Assembly: GCA_947566705.1 (NCBI GenBank)
Contig: CANOLA010000001.1
Location: 60,216-124,215, forward strand
Source of the DNA: an uncultured Lachnospiraceae bacterium
Lineage (GTDB): Bacteria; Bacillota; Clostridia; Lachnospirales; Lachnospiraceae
Direction of reading: 5' to 3'
DNA: 64,000 nucleotides
The notes beneath the pieces were generated by a model. That model saw nothing but the letters and a program-made list of their open reading frames with translations, was not told the DNA's origin and searched no databases. The translations under genes and the position numbers were made by a program. This document shows, piece by piece, positions 36,475 to 45,023 of the stretch (positions are counted from its first letter, which is position 1; the number at the start of each line of letters is the position of its first letter).

Positions 36475-37261
36475 GTATCTTTTTCCCTTCCTGCTTGTCA
36501 CATGGCAGACGTCCGCTGCGGCGGTATCCATTAAGCACTGTTTCATAATCTGTCCCCGTCAGTTCAAAATAGCGAAGCATCTGGCACAGTTTGGTCTGCA
36601 TCGTTTTGGAACCGTGAAATTCCTCCAGTATCCATGCCGGAAAAAGTTGCTCTGCTTTCCTGCCGCCGGTTAAGTCTGAAATTTCCCGGAGTCTGTCCAG
36701 AAATCCTGTTACACGCGCTGTCCCGGTTTTCATCTGCTTCCCAAATTCCCGAAAAGATACTTTCCCTGCCACTCCGTCATCCACTACCACTTTTAAGAAC
36801 ACCATCTGATGGGTACTGTAATAATAACTGCCTGACTGGTAAACTGTGGCAGCTTCCATATCACAAAGAGAAGCCGGCATCTGCCCGTATGCCTGCGGCC
36901 GGGGAAAACTGGTAATTTCAGCTTCCGAAAAAGGATGTCTGTAAAGAACGTCCGGATAAAATGTACGTCCGCCTGCTGCATCCACAATCTTATTACACAA
37001 ATACACTTCTTCCAGTGAAAATCCACAGCCCCCGCAGCTTCCAAAATTCACAAGAAAATCCGTTTTACCCGGCGGATATAAGGTGGATGTCTCCGACACT
37101 GCAACGGCAGCGGCAGTTCCCACACCGGTAACCACAAGCCTTACTTTCGCCTCCTCACTGGAAAATACCTGAAAATGCTGCCGGTCGGCTTCTTTTTTAA
37201 GATGATAAGTACAAATCAGCTCCTGTGCCTCCGGGTACAGGGCGCAATAAACTGTAACCAT
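36446..37261 (-). CDS. Nucleoside phosphorylase/MTAN-like protein
   Basis: A 271-residue protein of the PNP/UDP phosphorylase fold. The N-terminal strand VTVYCALYPEAQELI, the glycine-rich LVVTGVGTAAAVAVSE, FLVNFGSCGG and the ribose-binding motif CDMEAATVYQ (MEGA-like) are visible, followed by a helical tail of about 70 residues. The ATG at 37261 follows GGAGGG. Its overlap with the SplB-like gene suggests co-translation. A plausible role is cleaving 5'-deoxyadenosine made by the radical SAM partner, as MTA/SAH nucleosidases do. This is inference. Confidence 0.72.
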   Translation of the reverse strand: MVTVYCALYPEAQELICTYHLKKEADRQHFQVFSSEEAKVRLVVTGVGTAAAVAVSETSTLYPPGKTDFLVNFGSCGGCGFSLEEVYLCNKIVDAAGGRTFYPDVLYRHPFSEAEITSFPRPQAYGQMPASLCDMEAATVYQSGSYYYSTHQMVFLKVVVDDGVAGKVSFREFGKQMKTGTARVTGFLDRLREISDLTGGRKAEQLFPAWILEEFHGSKTMQTKLCQMLRYFELTGTDYETVLNGYRRSGRLPCDKQEGKKILEELKSRLF

Positions 37262-37322
37262 AATATTCCCTCCGGTCTGTCCTTCTGTGTGATTATATGC
37301 GAAATACTCCCGTACTGCACTG

Positions 37323-38264
37323 CTAATAGACCGGACGCATAAAACTGCCCTCATCAAATGTATATTCCGGAGTAAGAAACGGATACTCCAGTTCATCCGC
37401 ATAATACCAGGGATTATCTTCATCCGCCGGATTTTTTAGTACATGAAACTGCTGTGCCGGCATATATCCCTGCCCCAGTAAAAAAGCACGGTTTCCGCTG
37501 TTGTCTTCACAAACATCCAGTACGAGAACCACATGCCCCGGACTTCCGGAATATAAAAATACATCTCCCGACTGTATGTCTTCCAGGTTTTTGGGTTCAC
37601 ACTCCCCACCCATGGAAAGGGTTCCCGCATAACTGAACAGAAACGTCAGATAGTCCTCAAAAGTCTCCCGTGAATCCGATGCTGCTGCTACGTCTGCCCA
37701 GTCCGTACTGTTTCCGTTAACACGCACACGTTTTCCTTTTCTCCACTTGTCAAAAGACAGCTCAAAGCCGTTTGTCAGATGAAAGTTCATACGTGAATAC
37801 TGCTTCGTCTGATAGAAGTATTCGGCATAAAGCCGCAGTACGGAATCTGCACACTGCTGCAGATCCCCGTCCGCCATTTCCATGTCAAACACAGCCATAT
37901 GGCTGTTCTGGTTTCCTTTTTCCTTTCCGTTGTACAGATGCACCTTTTCCCCATCCGGCAGTAACGGATACCTGCGCAGAAATTCCCCAAAGGAATCCTG
38001 TCCGCAATTCACCCGCGTATATCCAGCCGGCACAGCAAATCTGGTTTCCAGTGTGTTTCCGTCTGCATGAAGAATATTTTGGGAGACTGTATTCACTGCC
38101 TCATTCTGCATTTCGCTGTCTTCCCGGATTTGTTCCGTGTTTTCCAGAACCTGTTCACTCTGCCTGTCATCTGCTGCCTGGTTTTTTTCATCTGACCGGC
38201 ATGCTGTAAAAAGACAAAACAGCACTGCCATCAGCATGCATATTATTTTTTTCTTTACTGTCAT
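37323..38264 (-). CDS. DUF4846 lipoprotein
   Basis: A 313-residue exported lipoprotein: basic start MTVKKKIICML, hydrophobic core and lipobox LFTAC at about residues 18-22. A Gln/Glu-rich linker to about residue 70 follows. The DUF4846 domain includes RFAVPAGYTRV, SFGEFLRRYPLLPDG, VHLYNG, DWADVAAASDSRETFEDYLTFLF-type sequence, and the late GHVVLVLDV with a conserved His and Asp. DUF4846 function is unknown. It is the first gene of the small operon and is followed by the nucleosidase after 61 bases. Confidence 0.85.
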   Translation of the reverse strand: MTVKKKIICMLMAVLFCLFTACRSDEKNQAADDRQSEQVLENTEQIREDSEMQNEAVNTVSQNILHADGNTLETRFAVPAGYTRVNCGQDSFGEFLRRYPLLPDGEKVHLYNGKEKGNQNSHMAVFDMEMADGDLQQCADSVLRLYAEYFYQTKQYSRMNFHLTNGFELSFDKWRKGKRVRVNGNSTDWADVAAASDSRETFEDYLTFLFSYAGTLSMGGECEPKNLEDIQSGDVFLYSGSPGHVVLVLDVCEDNSGNRAFLLGQGYMPAQQFHVLKNPADEDNPWYYADELEYPFLTPEYTFDEGSFMRPVY

Positions 38265-38297
38265 TCATCCCATACCTTTCATACACAAATAATAACA

Positions 38298-38346
38298 GGC
38301 AGCAGTCCATGCAAAATCTTATCACAATGAACTGCTGCCTTTTTTA
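38298..38346. terminator. Long hairpin after the EAL fragment
   Basis: GGCAGCAGTCCAT and ATGAACTGCTGCC pair over 13 bases with one mismatch around a 23-base loop. The T-run is on the plus side (CCTTTTTTATTC). The minus strand has TGTTATTATTTG. It probably ends the minus-strand diguanylate gene transcript. Confidence 0.5.
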
Positions 38347-38347
38347 T

Positions 38348-39013
38348 TCATCCACGGTCCTTAAGCAGCATCTGGAAAAAATCGTCTGCCGGCATTGGTT
38401 TTGCGTAATAGTATCCCTGCACGTGGTCACAGCCGATATTCTTAAGCACCTCAACCTGCTCTTTTGTTTCCACACCTTCTGCAAGAAGACCAAGCCCCAG
38501 CTTTTCAGCCATGGTCACCACCTGCTCTAAAATCAGTTTTCCGCGTTCTGAGACCATCATATTTTCGATAAATTTTTTGTCCAGTTTCAGCACATCAAAC
38601 GGTGTTTCCAGCAAAATATTCAGGGAAGAATATCCACTGCCGAAATCATCCATTAAAAGCTTAAAGCCTTCCTCCTTTAATTCCAGTGCCTTCTGGCTAA
38701 TCTGCTGGTCATTGACCGTTTCCGTTATTTCCAGTTCCAGCAGACTCCTTTTAATCCTTGTTTTTTCCAGAATATGCTCCAGAACTTTCTGGCACTCATT
38801 ATCCTGCAGGTGGATTCTTGACACATTAACAGAAATCGGACAGTCTGTAATCCCGGTATCCTCACACTTACGGATAAAATTCGCTGCTTCCTCCCAGATG
38901 TAATAGTCCACCTGCCGGATAAATCCGTTCTCCTCAATCACCGGAATAAATTCATTCGGATAAATCATCCCGCGCTCCGGATGAATCCAGCGGACAAGCG
39001 CCTCTGCACCCAC
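38348..39013 (-). pseudogene. EAL domain, C-terminal part separated by an in-frame TAA
   Basis: These 221 codons continue the frame of the GGDEF gene directly after its TAA at 39023-39025, via Asn-Cys-Ile and then a Val codon (GTG) that could restart translation. The catalytic set for c-di-GMP hydrolysis is complete: GAEALVRW (EAL), SVNVSR, LELEITE, MDDFGSGYSS, LKLDKKF, LLAEGVETKEQ and QGYYYAKPM. The first beta strand of the EAL fold (QMYLQPKF) lies upstream of the stop, so the fragment alone is unlikely to fold properly. No ribosome site precedes the GTG. Best read as a recently broken gene, stop-codon readthrough or a base-call error. Confidence 0.75.
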
Positions 39014-39022
39014 AATACAGTT

Positions 39023-40168
39023 TTATGCAATGCTGAATTTGGGCTGCAGGTACATCTGAAACTGCCGTTTGGTGACTGCCGCCTTCATACTTTCTTCTAT
39101 AAATTTTCTTGTATATAACAGTTCCTTGAACTGCTCTTTGTAAAAAAGAATCCTGGACACCAGGTTTTTCTTGGCAGCCTTTCTTGCCATTGCTGCGCGG
39201 TCTTCCATCTGCCGCAGCTCCATATCCCGGTCTTCCACGGTATATACGCCATAGACGAAGTTCAGCTCGGTATTTTTAAAACCGGAGATATTTTCATCCA
39301 CTCTTTGAATAAATTCTTCCAGTTCCTCCTGCGTGCCATACTCTGTTACAATCATAAATACATCGCTCCGCAGATTCACAAAATACTGGTTTTCATTACA
39401 GATTTCCCCAAGCTTGTCTGTAATAAAATATAATACTTCATCACCAAAGCGTTCCCCGTAAAGATCGTTGATTACTTTAAACCCACGGATATCGAACTGG
39501 ATAAATGCAATTCTGCGTACGGAAGAATAAATCAGGCTGCCCACGTTTTTCTGGAACCGGCTCAGCTTGTTCATCCGCTTTAAGACTTCCTGCATTTTGT
39601 CATGCCCTGCAATATCTGCATCATTCCATTTGTCGGCCATGCCTTCTGCCTGCTTTTTGAAGTCAGTCTCCTCTTTCCGGTACTCCTCCATAATCTGCCG
39701 GTTTTCTGCCAGTTCTTTTTCATATTCTGCAAGCATCTCTTCTATGATTTCAATGCTGACTTCAATCGGCTTTGGACATTTTTTTAAAATCAGACCAGCC
39801 TGCCTGATTATGGCCTGGCCTTCTTTTGTTGCAAAATCCTGCTGCAGAATATCCCTGCAGAGATTACTGCCGCCCATGGCTTCTTTAAAGCGCTCCATGA
39901 ACTCCCTCGTCTTACGGTTTCCATACATTTCAAGTTCACGGTCCTGTGTGTCATAGAAGCCAAATGCCAGTCCCAGAACCATCATGGAAGCAGTTACACA
40001 GCCGCATGTTTCGCCCATACGAAGCCCGGCACCGAAACATGTACTGAGCTTAAATGCCAGTCTGGAATCCAGACCAAAATCCTCTGCAAACGCCCCGAAC
40101 AGTGCCTGCGAGCAGTGGTATTTCTGCTGCAGCAGCTCGTTTGCCTTTTCTTTGTGCGTCACATCCAT
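39023..40168 (-). CDS. C_GCAxxG_C_C redox domain fused to degenerate GGDEF, truncated before EAL
   Basis: About 381 residues. The N-terminal 130 match the putative redox-active C_GCAxxG_C_C family: YHCSQALFGAFAEDFGLD, STCFGAGLRMGETCGCVTAS, MMVLGLAFG, a later Cys in NLCRDIL and KKCP. A Glu-rich coiled coil follows (LAEYEKELAENRQIMEEY). Then comes a GGDEF-like domain (IQFDIRGFKVINDLYGERFGDE) whose active site reads LRSDVF instead of GGDEF, so it should not make c-di-GMP. The product stops at QPKFSIA, inside the first EAL strand. The start at 40168 is approximate. A GTG two codons on has better spacing to GGGGG. Confidence 0.78.
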   Translation of the reverse strand: MDVTHKEKANELLQQKYHCSQALFGAFAEDFGLDSRLAFKLSTCFGAGLRMGETCGCVTASMMVLGLAFGFYDTQDRELEMYGNRKTREFMERFKEAMGGSNLCRDILQQDFATKEGQAIIRQAGLILKKCPKPIEVSIEIIEEMLAEYEKELAENRQIMEEYRKEETDFKKQAEGMADKWNDADIAGHDKMQEVLKRMNKLSRFQKNVGSLIYSSVRRIAFIQFDIRGFKVINDLYGERFGDEVLYFITDKLGEICNENQYFVNLRSDVFMIVTEYGTQEELEEFIQRVDENISGFKNTELNFVYGVYTVEDRDMELRQMEDRAAMARKAAKKNLVSRILFYKEQFKELLYTRKFIEESMKAAVTKRQFQMYLQPKFSIA

Positions 40169-40253
40169 CCCCCATTTCCATCTGTAAAATGTAATGTATA
40201 TGATTAATATGATTGTAGCAAATTGCCGGAGAAAATACAATATATCCGTAAAA

Positions 40254-41648
40254 CTACTGCATGGTCTTCTTTTTATATTTCGCCTGGTTTAATTCCTTAA
40301 ATACCATCACCGCGGAAATCACCGCCGCAAGCCCGTCCGCCACCGGCCCTGCATAAAGAATCCCGTCCATCTGGATAAACAACGGAAGAATCACGATAAG
40401 CGGCAGTAAAAACAGAATCTGCCTTGTCAGCGCCAGCACCATACCGGTCTTTGGTTTTCCAATTGCTGTAAACGTATTGGACGTAATCGGCTGTATAAAA
40501 TTCAGGAATGTAAAGAACAAAAATACCCGGAAATAGCTTACCGCAAACTCAATATATTCCGGCGAACCCTCCCCAAACAGGCGGATAATCGGCTCTGGGA
40601 ATATCTGGAATACAGCAAATGCAAAAATCGAAATCACAAATCCGATTCCATTTGTCTGGAAAAACGCCTTTCGGACACGGGGAAACTGTTTTGCCCCGTA
40701 ATTATAGCTTGCAATCGGCTGCAGTCCCTGCGAAAGCCCGATAATAAAGGAAAAATATACCATATTTACCTTGGCAATAATTCCTGCGCACGCCAGCGGA
40801 ACGGCTTCCCCATATGAAGAACGGATGCCGTAATATGTCAGGGATTTATTCATGACAAGCTGGACGATCATCATGGCAAGCTGGTTGCTGCACGGCGCAG
40901 TTCCAAGTGTCATTACCCTGGTGATATATTCCTTCCGCGGCCGCAGGTGTTCCTTTTTTAAGGTAACGGTTTTACAGTGCATAAGATAACCGATTACCAG
41001 TAAAACAGAAATAAACTGCCCGATAATCGTTGCATATGCTGCACCTGCCATTCCCCAGTGAAAGCCAAATACAAACAAAGCATCCAGTACGGTATTCACC
41101 ACAGCGCCCACAATATTGCAGAGCATGGAAAAATTCGGGCTGCTGTCCGCACGGATTAAATGCGCCCCTGTGCTGGTAAGTATTAACGCCGGAAAACCAA
41201 TGGAAGTAATTCTTACATATGTTTTGGCATAGTCCATGATATTGTCCGGCGCACCAAACAGACGCAGCATCGGGGTTAAAAACAGCTGGCTGATAATTAA
41301 CAGCAGAATTCCCAGTGACACGGAACCGAAAACAGCATTTCCCATATAATGGGCAGCATCCTCGTCTTCCCCTTCCCCCTTTGCCAGGTTAAATGCGGCC
41401 GCACCTCCAATTCCAAATAAAAGTGCAATGGCAATACAGCAGGTTGTCAGGGGAAACGCAATATTTGTCGCAGCATTTCCCAGTTCCCCCACACTGTTTC
41501 CGATAAAGTACTGGTCCACCATATTATACAATGCGCTCGTCAGCATTGCGATAATACTTGGAACCGAAAATTTCAGCAGTAATTTCGGAACCGGCAGTGT
41601 ACCAAGCGGATTTTTGTTCTGTTGTTGTTTTTTCATCCTTTGTTCCAT
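40254..41648 (-). CDS. MATE family efflux transporter
   Basis: A 464-residue, roughly 12-helix membrane protein of the multidrug and toxin extrusion family. Typical sequence: KFSVPSIIAMLTSALYNMVDQYFIG at the N-terminus, LGTAPCSNQLAMMIVQLVMNKSL between the halves, and IGLSQGLQPIASYNYGA in the second half. MATE pumps export cations and drugs in exchange for Na+ or H+. The ATG at 41648 follows GTGGAG. 19 earlier in-frame codons lack a site. The substrate cannot be predicted. Confidence 0.92.
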   Translation of the reverse strand: MEQRMKKQQQNKNPLGTLPVPKLLLKFSVPSIIAMLTSALYNMVDQYFIGNSVGELGNAATNIAFPLTTCCIAIALLFGIGGAAAFNLAKGEGEDEDAAHYMGNAVFGSVSLGILLLIISQLFLTPMLRLFGAPDNIMDYAKTYVRITSIGFPALILTSTGAHLIRADSSPNFSMLCNIVGAVVNTVLDALFVFGFHWGMAGAAYATIIGQFISVLLVIGYLMHCKTVTLKKEHLRPRKEYITRVMTLGTAPCSNQLAMMIVQLVMNKSLTYYGIRSSYGEAVPLACAGIIAKVNMVYFSFIIGLSQGLQPIASYNYGAKQFPRVRKAFFQTNGIGFVISIFAFAVFQIFPEPIIRLFGEGSPEYIEFAVSYFRVFLFFTFLNFIQPITSNTFTAIGKPKTGMVLALTRQILFLLPLIVILPLFIQMDGILYAGPVADGLAAVISAVMVFKELNQAKYKKKTMQ

Positions 41649-41674
41649 ATGATTAACTCCACTTCCCATCTGTG

Positions 41675-41708
41675 CATAAAAAAATGATGTAATGTCCAAT
41701 GACATTAC
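41675..41708 (-). terminator. Terminator after feoB
   Basis: GTAATGTC and GACATTAC form a perfect 8-base stem with loop ATTG (41689-41708), followed on the minus strand by ATCATTTTTTT. Confidence 0.75.
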
Positions 41709-41762
41709 ACCATTTATTTTACCACAAATGACCAGAAAATAGTAAGTTAAATTTATTTTTCC

Positions 41763-44171
41763 TTAACCCATGCTGTTTGCCAGCCGGCCCGTTTTTTTAT
41801 CGGTATTGTTTACTGTATCCTCTGCATATTTATCCTTACGGAACAGCATGTAAATAAAGAATACAACTGCTGCCGCCGCAAGCACTGTCCAGAAGCTGAA
41901 TCCGCATGCCCCTGTAAAAAGTCCCGCAATCCGGTAAACCACAAAGGATGCAAGATACGCCAGACCACACTGGTATCCGATTGCAAACCAGAACCATTTT
42001 TTATTGTTCATCTCACGTTTTATGGCTCCCATTGCTGCAAAACACGGTGCGCATAACAGGTTAAATACCAGAAAACTGTATCCGGCAGCAGAGGTAAAGG
42101 CCCCGCCAAGTGCCTGCCATACGCTCTGGTCTCCGCCGCCATAGAGGATACCCATTGTTCCGACAATGTTTTCCTTTGCCACCAGTCCGGTAATGGACGC
42201 CACAGCCGCCTGCCAGTTTCCCCATCCCTGCGGGATAAAGAGCCATGCAACCGCACCGCCGATTTTTGCGAGAATACTTGCATCAATCTGGTCTTCTGTA
42301 AGCATCGTAAACTTACCGTCCACAAAACCAAAGTATGTGGTAAACCAGATAACAATCGTGGAAAGTAAAATAATGGTTCCTGCCTTTTTAATAAAGGACC
42401 AGCCGCGCTCCCACATACTGCGTAACACAGAACCTAATTTCGGCCAGTGGTATGCCGGAAGCTCCATAACGAACGGAGCCGGGTCCCCGGCAAACATTTT
42501 TGTCTTCTTTAACATGATACCGGAAACAATAATTGCAAAAATTCCTACAAAATATGCGCTTGTTGCCACCCACGGGGAGCCGCCGAAAATCGCGCCTGCA
42601 ATCATTGCGATGAACGGAACCTTTGCCCCGCACGGGATAAATGTCGTTGTCATAATTGTCATGCGGCGGTCTTTTTCGCTTTCGATGGTACGGCTTGCCA
42701 TAACACCCGGAACCCCGCAGCCCATGCCGATTAACATCGGGATAAAGGATTTTCCGGAAAGGCCAAAGCGACGGAATACCCGGTCTAATATAAAAGCAAT
42801 TCTTGCCATGTATCCGCAGTACTCTAAAAATGCAAGCAGGATAAACAGTACCAGCATCTGCGGCACAAATCCAAGCACCGCACCCACTCCTACGATAATT
42901 CCATCAATAATCAGTCCCTGCAGCCAGTCTGCACAGCCAATGGCATTTAACCCGTTCTTGGCAAGTACCGGAATACCAGGAATCCATACACCGTACTCTG
43001 CCACAGAAGAGGAATCAAACATTCCCGTCAGGTTTGCAAGCGCAGTCTTTGCTGCCGCTGTATCAAAGTCTTCGGCTTCTTCATCCAGTGCTTCGGCAAT
43101 CTCTTCCACATCCATTCCCTGCGCATCCGCATATTCGATAAAACCATTTACTACTTCGGCTGCACCGGCAAATTCTTCTGCTTTTTCTTCATAATCGGAA
43201 GAGCCGATTCCAAACAAATGAAAACCATCGCCAAAGAGATTATCGTTTGTCCAGTCTGTTGCTGCTGCACCGATTGTTGACATCGCAATAAAATAAACCA
43301 GCCACATCACGGCAACAAAAATCGGCAGTGCAAGGATCCGGTTTGTCACTACTTTGTCAATCTTATCGGAAACAGAAAGTGCATCCTTCCCTTTTGCCTT
43401 TTTCACACAGTCTTTGATCATGGAGCTGATATAAACATAACGCTCGTTTGTGATGATGCTTTCTACGTCATCATCAAATTTTTCCTCCAGCTTTGCAATC
43501 TGCGCGCTGACATCCGGTACAGCAGACATTGCTTCCTTAATTTTTTCATCACGCTCCAGAAGCTTAATGGCAAAAAAGCGTTTCTGTTCCTCACGGACGC
43601 TGTTCCCCAGTAAATCCTCAGTTTCTGAAATGACTTTCTCTGCGAAATCATCAAACTTATGTACCCTCTCCACTGCCTTTTTTGTATGTGCTGCCGCAAC
43701 TGCTTTTTCGGCCGCCTTTGCAATACCAGTTCCTTTTATGGCAGAAATTTCCACAACCTCGCACCCAAGCTTTTCTCCCAGTGCCTTAATATCGATTTTA
43801 TCACCGCTCTTAACCACAAGGTCCATCATGTTGACTGCCACAATAACCGGAATACCAAGCTCAATAATCTGTGTGGTCAGATACAGATTACGCTCGATGT
43901 TTGTGCCGTCAATAATATTGATAACAGCGTCCGGCTTTTCCCCTATCAGGTAATTTCTTGCAACCACTTCCTCCAGAGTATATGGGGAAAGGGAATAAAT
44001 TCCCGGCAGATCCATAATCACCACATCTTTGTGGTTTCTTAATTTCCCTTCTTTTTTTTCGACTGTTACGCCCGGCCAGTTGCCAACGTACTGGTTTGCA
44101 CCTGTCAGTGCATTAAATAATGTTGTTTTACCGCAGTTCGGATTTCCTGCGAGTGCTATCTTAACCGACAT
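41763..44171 (-). CDS. feoB: Ferrous iron transporter FeoB
   Basis: An 802-residue membrane protein importing Fe(II). The N-terminal G domain shows GNPNCGKTTLFNAL (G1), DLPGIYSLSPYT (G3) and NMMDL (G4), followed by the helical GDI-like region. The membrane core includes FIPMLIGMGCGVPGVMASRT, TTFIPCGAKVPF and GLVAKENIVGTMGILYG, the two Gate motifs with conserved Cys. An acidic insertion of about 90 residues sits after the first membrane span (around GFIEYADAQGMDVEEIAEAL). AGGAGG precedes the ATG. Two feoA genes lie upstream. Confidence 0.96.
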   Translation of the reverse strand: MSVKIALAGNPNCGKTTLFNALTGANQYVGNWPGVTVEKKEGKLRNHKDVVIMDLPGIYSLSPYTLEEVVARNYLIGEKPDAVINIIDGTNIERNLYLTTQIIELGIPVIVAVNMMDLVVKSGDKIDIKALGEKLGCEVVEISAIKGTGIAKAAEKAVAAAHTKKAVERVHKFDDFAEKVISETEDLLGNSVREEQKRFFAIKLLERDEKIKEAMSAVPDVSAQIAKLEEKFDDDVESIITNERYVYISSMIKDCVKKAKGKDALSVSDKIDKVVTNRILALPIFVAVMWLVYFIAMSTIGAAATDWTNDNLFGDGFHLFGIGSSDYEEKAEEFAGAAEVVNGFIEYADAQGMDVEEIAEALDEEAEDFDTAAAKTALANLTGMFDSSSVAEYGVWIPGIPVLAKNGLNAIGCADWLQGLIIDGIIVGVGAVLGFVPQMLVLFILLAFLEYCGYMARIAFILDRVFRRFGLSGKSFIPMLIGMGCGVPGVMASRTIESEKDRRMTIMTTTFIPCGAKVPFIAMIAGAIFGGSPWVATSAYFVGIFAIIVSGIMLKKTKMFAGDPAPFVMELPAYHWPKLGSVLRSMWERGWSFIKKAGTIILLSTIVIWFTTYFGFVDGKFTMLTEDQIDASILAKIGGAVAWLFIPQGWGNWQAAVASITGLVAKENIVGTMGILYGGGDQSVWQALGGAFTSAAGYSFLVFNLLCAPCFAAMGAIKREMNNKKWFWFAIGYQCGLAYLASFVVYRIAGLFTGACGFSFWTVLAAAAVVFFIYMLFRKDKYAEDTVNNTDKKTGRLANSMG

Positions 44172-44240
44172 TTTCTTCCTCCTTTTTGATGAAACATTTC
44201 TGCGCGCCAGCTGGATTCGTGATTGCTAATGTTTGTTTTC

Positions 44241-44269
44241 TTAAACTTGTTTAAATTAGCCCGCACTAA
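44241..44269 (-). promoter_or_regulatory. Palindromes between feoA and feoB
   Basis: Two adjacent dyads: TTAAACTTGTTTAA (44241-44254) and TTAG-N6-CTAA (44256-44269). The second matches the form of the operator over the feoA promoter. A metal-responsive repressor of the DtxR type would fit, but no promoter is evident here. Confidence 0.4.
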
Positions 44270-44288
44270 CCGATAGGCAGAAAAAAAA

Positions 44289-44507
44289 TTACAATATTTC
44301 TATCATTTCTGCATCAGCCCTGCGCAGGGACAGCTCGTATCCGCGCACTGTCACTTCCACCGGGTCTCCAAGCGGCGCAACTTTACGGATATATACTTCG
44401 GTGCCCTTCGTAATACCCATATCCATGATTCTTCTTTTGACCGGACCTTCCCCTGTGAGCTTTTTCACCTGGAATGTCTGGCCGACTTTTGCATCTTTTA
44501 ATGTCAT
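44289..44507 (-). CDS. feoA: FeoA family protein (second copy)
   Basis: A 72-residue SH3-like FeoA: TLKDAKVGQTFQV, the RRIMDMGITKGTEV core and DPVEVTVRGYELSLR. FeoA supports FeoB-mediated iron uptake. This copy lies 117 bases before feoB and 45 bases after the first feoA. Confidence 0.92.
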   Translation of the reverse strand: MTLKDAKVGQTFQVKKLTGEGPVKRRIMDMGITKGTEVYIRKVAPLGDPVEVTVRGYELSLRRADAEMIEIL

Positions 44508-44552
44508 TGTCTGATTCCCTCCATCCTGTTTCCTGTATGTAGATTATGTTTT

Positions 44553-44762
44553 TTAAACAAAAATATGTTTAGCCAGTTCCCTGCCTACTGCAATCCTCGC
44601 CCCCTTCACATTAACAATCATGTTTCCGGCAGCTTCCGTCACAACTGTTACAAATCCTCCTGCCACAAATCCAAGCTCCTCCAGATGCCTGCGGACTTCG
44701 TCTTTTCCACCGATTTTTTTTATTTCCACTTCCTGACCTTTTGGTGACATTGTAAGCGGCAT
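44553..44762 (-). CDS. feoA: FeoA family protein (first copy)
   Basis: A 69-residue FeoA: EVRRHLEELGFVAGGFVTVVTEA, GNMIVNVKGARIAVGRELA. The ATG at 44762 has GGAGG seven bases upstream. The ATG at 44768 is too close to it. The divergence from the second FeoA suggests two specialised copies, a common Clostridial layout feoA-feoA-feoB. Confidence 0.9.
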   Translation of the reverse strand: MPLTMSPKGQEVEIKKIGGKDEVRRHLEELGFVAGGFVTVVTEAAGNMIVNVKGARIAVGRELAKHIFV

Positions 44763-44853
44763 AAGCATACCTCCCTTTGCTGTGAACTATCGTGGTTCGG
44801 TACTGGATCATGTACCTGTGAAACCACTCCCAATTAGCAGCTCCTTATACTGG

Positions 44854-44884
44854 TTAGTATATGCTAATGCATGTCAGTTGTCAA
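44854..44884 (-). promoter_or_regulatory. feo operon promoter with overlapping palindromic operator
   Basis: On the minus strand TTGACA (44879-44884), 17 bases, TATACT (44856-44861). A 14-base dyad TTAG-N6-CTAA (44854-44867) covers the -10 box, the right place for iron-dependent repression. Confidence 0.8.
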
Positions 44885-44956
44885 TAATTTTATGAAATAT
44901 TTTACATAAAATATGCAGAATTCGATGCACTTCTTTCAGAACATCCCTTTTTGGCG

Positions 44957-44985
44957 TTGCATGACAGAAGAAAGATGACTATAAT
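44957..44985 (+). promoter_or_regulatory. Promoter for the CDF transporter gene
   Basis: TTGCAT (44957-44962), 17 bases, TATAAT (44980-44985), about 39 bases before the chosen start. Together with the feo promoter it accounts for the 255-base divergent gap. Confidence 0.75.
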
Positions 44986-45023
44986 AAACGGAATGATAGA
45001 AAGGATTTTCAGGGGGAATGATT

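Noticed and set aside
39023-39025. TAA recoded as an amino acid
   Set aside because: No supporting context such as a special tRNA, a SECIS element (which acts on TGA) or other in-frame TAA. A mutation or base-call error is simpler.
42166-43194. Plus-strand open frame of 342 codons opposite feoB
   Set aside because: Its long length follows from the codon bias of feoB on the other strand. The composition is Pro/Ser-rich with no domain.
44241-44254. A promoter directly before feoB
   Set aside because: Only dyads are visible. No pair of -35 and -10 boxes at good spacing was found.
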